DNA from: Camelus bactrianus
Taxonomy: Eukaryota > Chordata > Mammalia > Artiodactyla > Camelidae
Direction: 5' to 3'
DNA length: 64,000 nt
Assembly: GCF_048773025.1 (NCBI RefSeq)
Contig: NC_133541.1
Span: forward strand, 17,247,412-17,311,411
Shown: positions 63,286 through 64,000 of the stretch, one piece after another
How positions within the stretch are numbered: position 1 is the stretch's first letter
Layout of the letters: every line of letters begins with the position of its first letter
Made by a program: the position numbers and the translations under genes
The notes under the pieces: model-generated
Database searches by the model: none
Told to the model about the DNA's origin: nothing
The model's input: only the letters and a program-made list of their open reading frames with translations

Positions 63286-64000
63286 ATAATTTATGTTTAC
63301 TTAGTAATAGTCTTACCTCAATCCTTCAGTAAAGAGTTTTTGTTATTATTATTGAAATTAGTATTATCTGTGTTATTCTCTTGCCTATCTCATTTTATAA
63401 TTGTTTGAAATAATATGTCATTTTATTTAATAGTTGAAGAAATCATTTTAAGAATATTAGCCTCAACAACTAGCTGTATTCAAATCCACCAGATTTTGAT
63501 TTTAGGAAGATCTCTATTTTCAGATTAATTAGGACACATCTAACAAAATAAAGGTAGATAAGGAAATTATCTTATTCAGGCTCCTCATGCACTAATATAA
63601 AAAGAAGATGGAAACACTGACCACAAAGTAACAATAATGGTTCTCTCTACTATCCCTATTTTTGAAAATTTTGTTTACACTAATGAATATGCAACACCTA
63701 GAGCTGAGAACATTATCTTGTCTGACTCTGAATATTTTCTGGCTTTGCTTCATTCTACCGTTACTGTTAAGTTGAGAATCCTCAAAGAATCACTTCATGG
63801 AGATACAAATTGAGAATACTAAGGACGAACCAGGCAGCTGGGAGAAAATGGTAAAGTCTGAAAGTCTTCCTAGATTTCCTTCATTTATTCACAACCGCAG
63901 AGCAGCTAGGCTACGTGGTAGGTGTTGGCCGATGTTTTCAACACCTGTTGTACTTACTGTTTTCTCTTGTTACTTTCCTAGATTTCCATCACTGTTATTG
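63286..64000. other. Intronic end of the window
   Basis: No repeat, exon or regulatory feature recognised. Confidence 0.5.

Larger units (their letters stand above)
38710..64000 (-). other. CDH12: Intron upstream of the cadherin exon (partial)
   Basis: Sequence right of the acceptor is intron of the minus-strand gene. The previous exon should encode the mature N terminus with a WVWNQFF-like motif. I saw no such sequence on the minus strand here, so the intron is at least 25 kb long. Its repeats are listed separately. Confidence 0.85.

Noticed and set aside
1-64000. A defence, toxin or other undescribed multi-gene system
   Set aside because: No set of adjacent intact reading frames exists; the window is intron with one exon.

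Overview
This window is vertebrate nuclear DNA from a mammal. It is AT-rich, dominated by interspersed repeats, and has no operons or bacterial gene structure. Three short retroposons (26269-26411 plus, 29959-30246 minus, 63190-63285 minus) look like the tRNA-Ala-derived SINE family known from camelids. L1 3' ends of the cetartiodactyl type lie at 2152-2350 and 39690-39832. Together these point to a camelid (Camelus, Lama or Vicugna); the species cannot be told from the sequence.

Only one protein-coding segment is supported: a 295-bp exon on the minus strand at 38415-38709. It encodes most of cadherin repeat EC1 and the start of EC2 of a type II classical cadherin, best matched from memory to CDH12 (brain cadherin, N-cadherin 2). 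It is flanked by a good acceptor with a 46-nt polypyrimidine tract and a consensus GTGAGT donor. The gene runs right to left, so 38710-64000 is the upstream intron and 1-38414 the downstream intron. No second exon was recognised, which fits the very long introns of this gene family.

Layout of the downstream intron (1-38414): an L1 3' end at 2.2 kb; a mostly unassigned stretch to 12.5 kb; a repeat cluster at 12.5-14.9 kb (MIR, L1M 3' end, antisense L2, second L1M); a solo MLT1 LTR at 17.1 kb; a long (AT)n tract at 18.0 kb; an old L1 fragment spanning ORF1 and the start of ORF2 at 19.9-21.8 kb; a camelid SINE at 26.3 kb; a hAT fragment beside an L2 3' end at 28 kb; a decayed tandem array of about 55-bp units at 29.0-29.3 kb; a camelid SINE nested in a MIR at 30 kb; and a fossil MaLR (MLT1-like) element with both LTRs at 31.8-34.0 kb.

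Layout of the upstream intron (38710-64000): an L1 3' end at 39.7 kb, an ERVL-type LTR at 43.5 kb, an antisense old L1 carrying a (GT)26 tract at 44.5-45.7 kb, several MIRs, a solo MLT1-like LTR at 50.8 kb, a minus-strand L1 3' end at 61.1-62.0 kb, and two L2 pieces plus a broken camelid SINE at 62.1-63.3 kb.

I found no CRISPR array, phage, rRNA or tRNA gene, CpG-island promoter, or convincing second gene, and nothing that looks like a new biological system. The points most worth checking are the splice architecture of the cadherin exon, the nested SINE with its long A-rich tail, the decayed tandem array, and the apparent strand bias of LTR elements. Family names for repeats come from recalled consensus sequences, and their boundaries are approximate.
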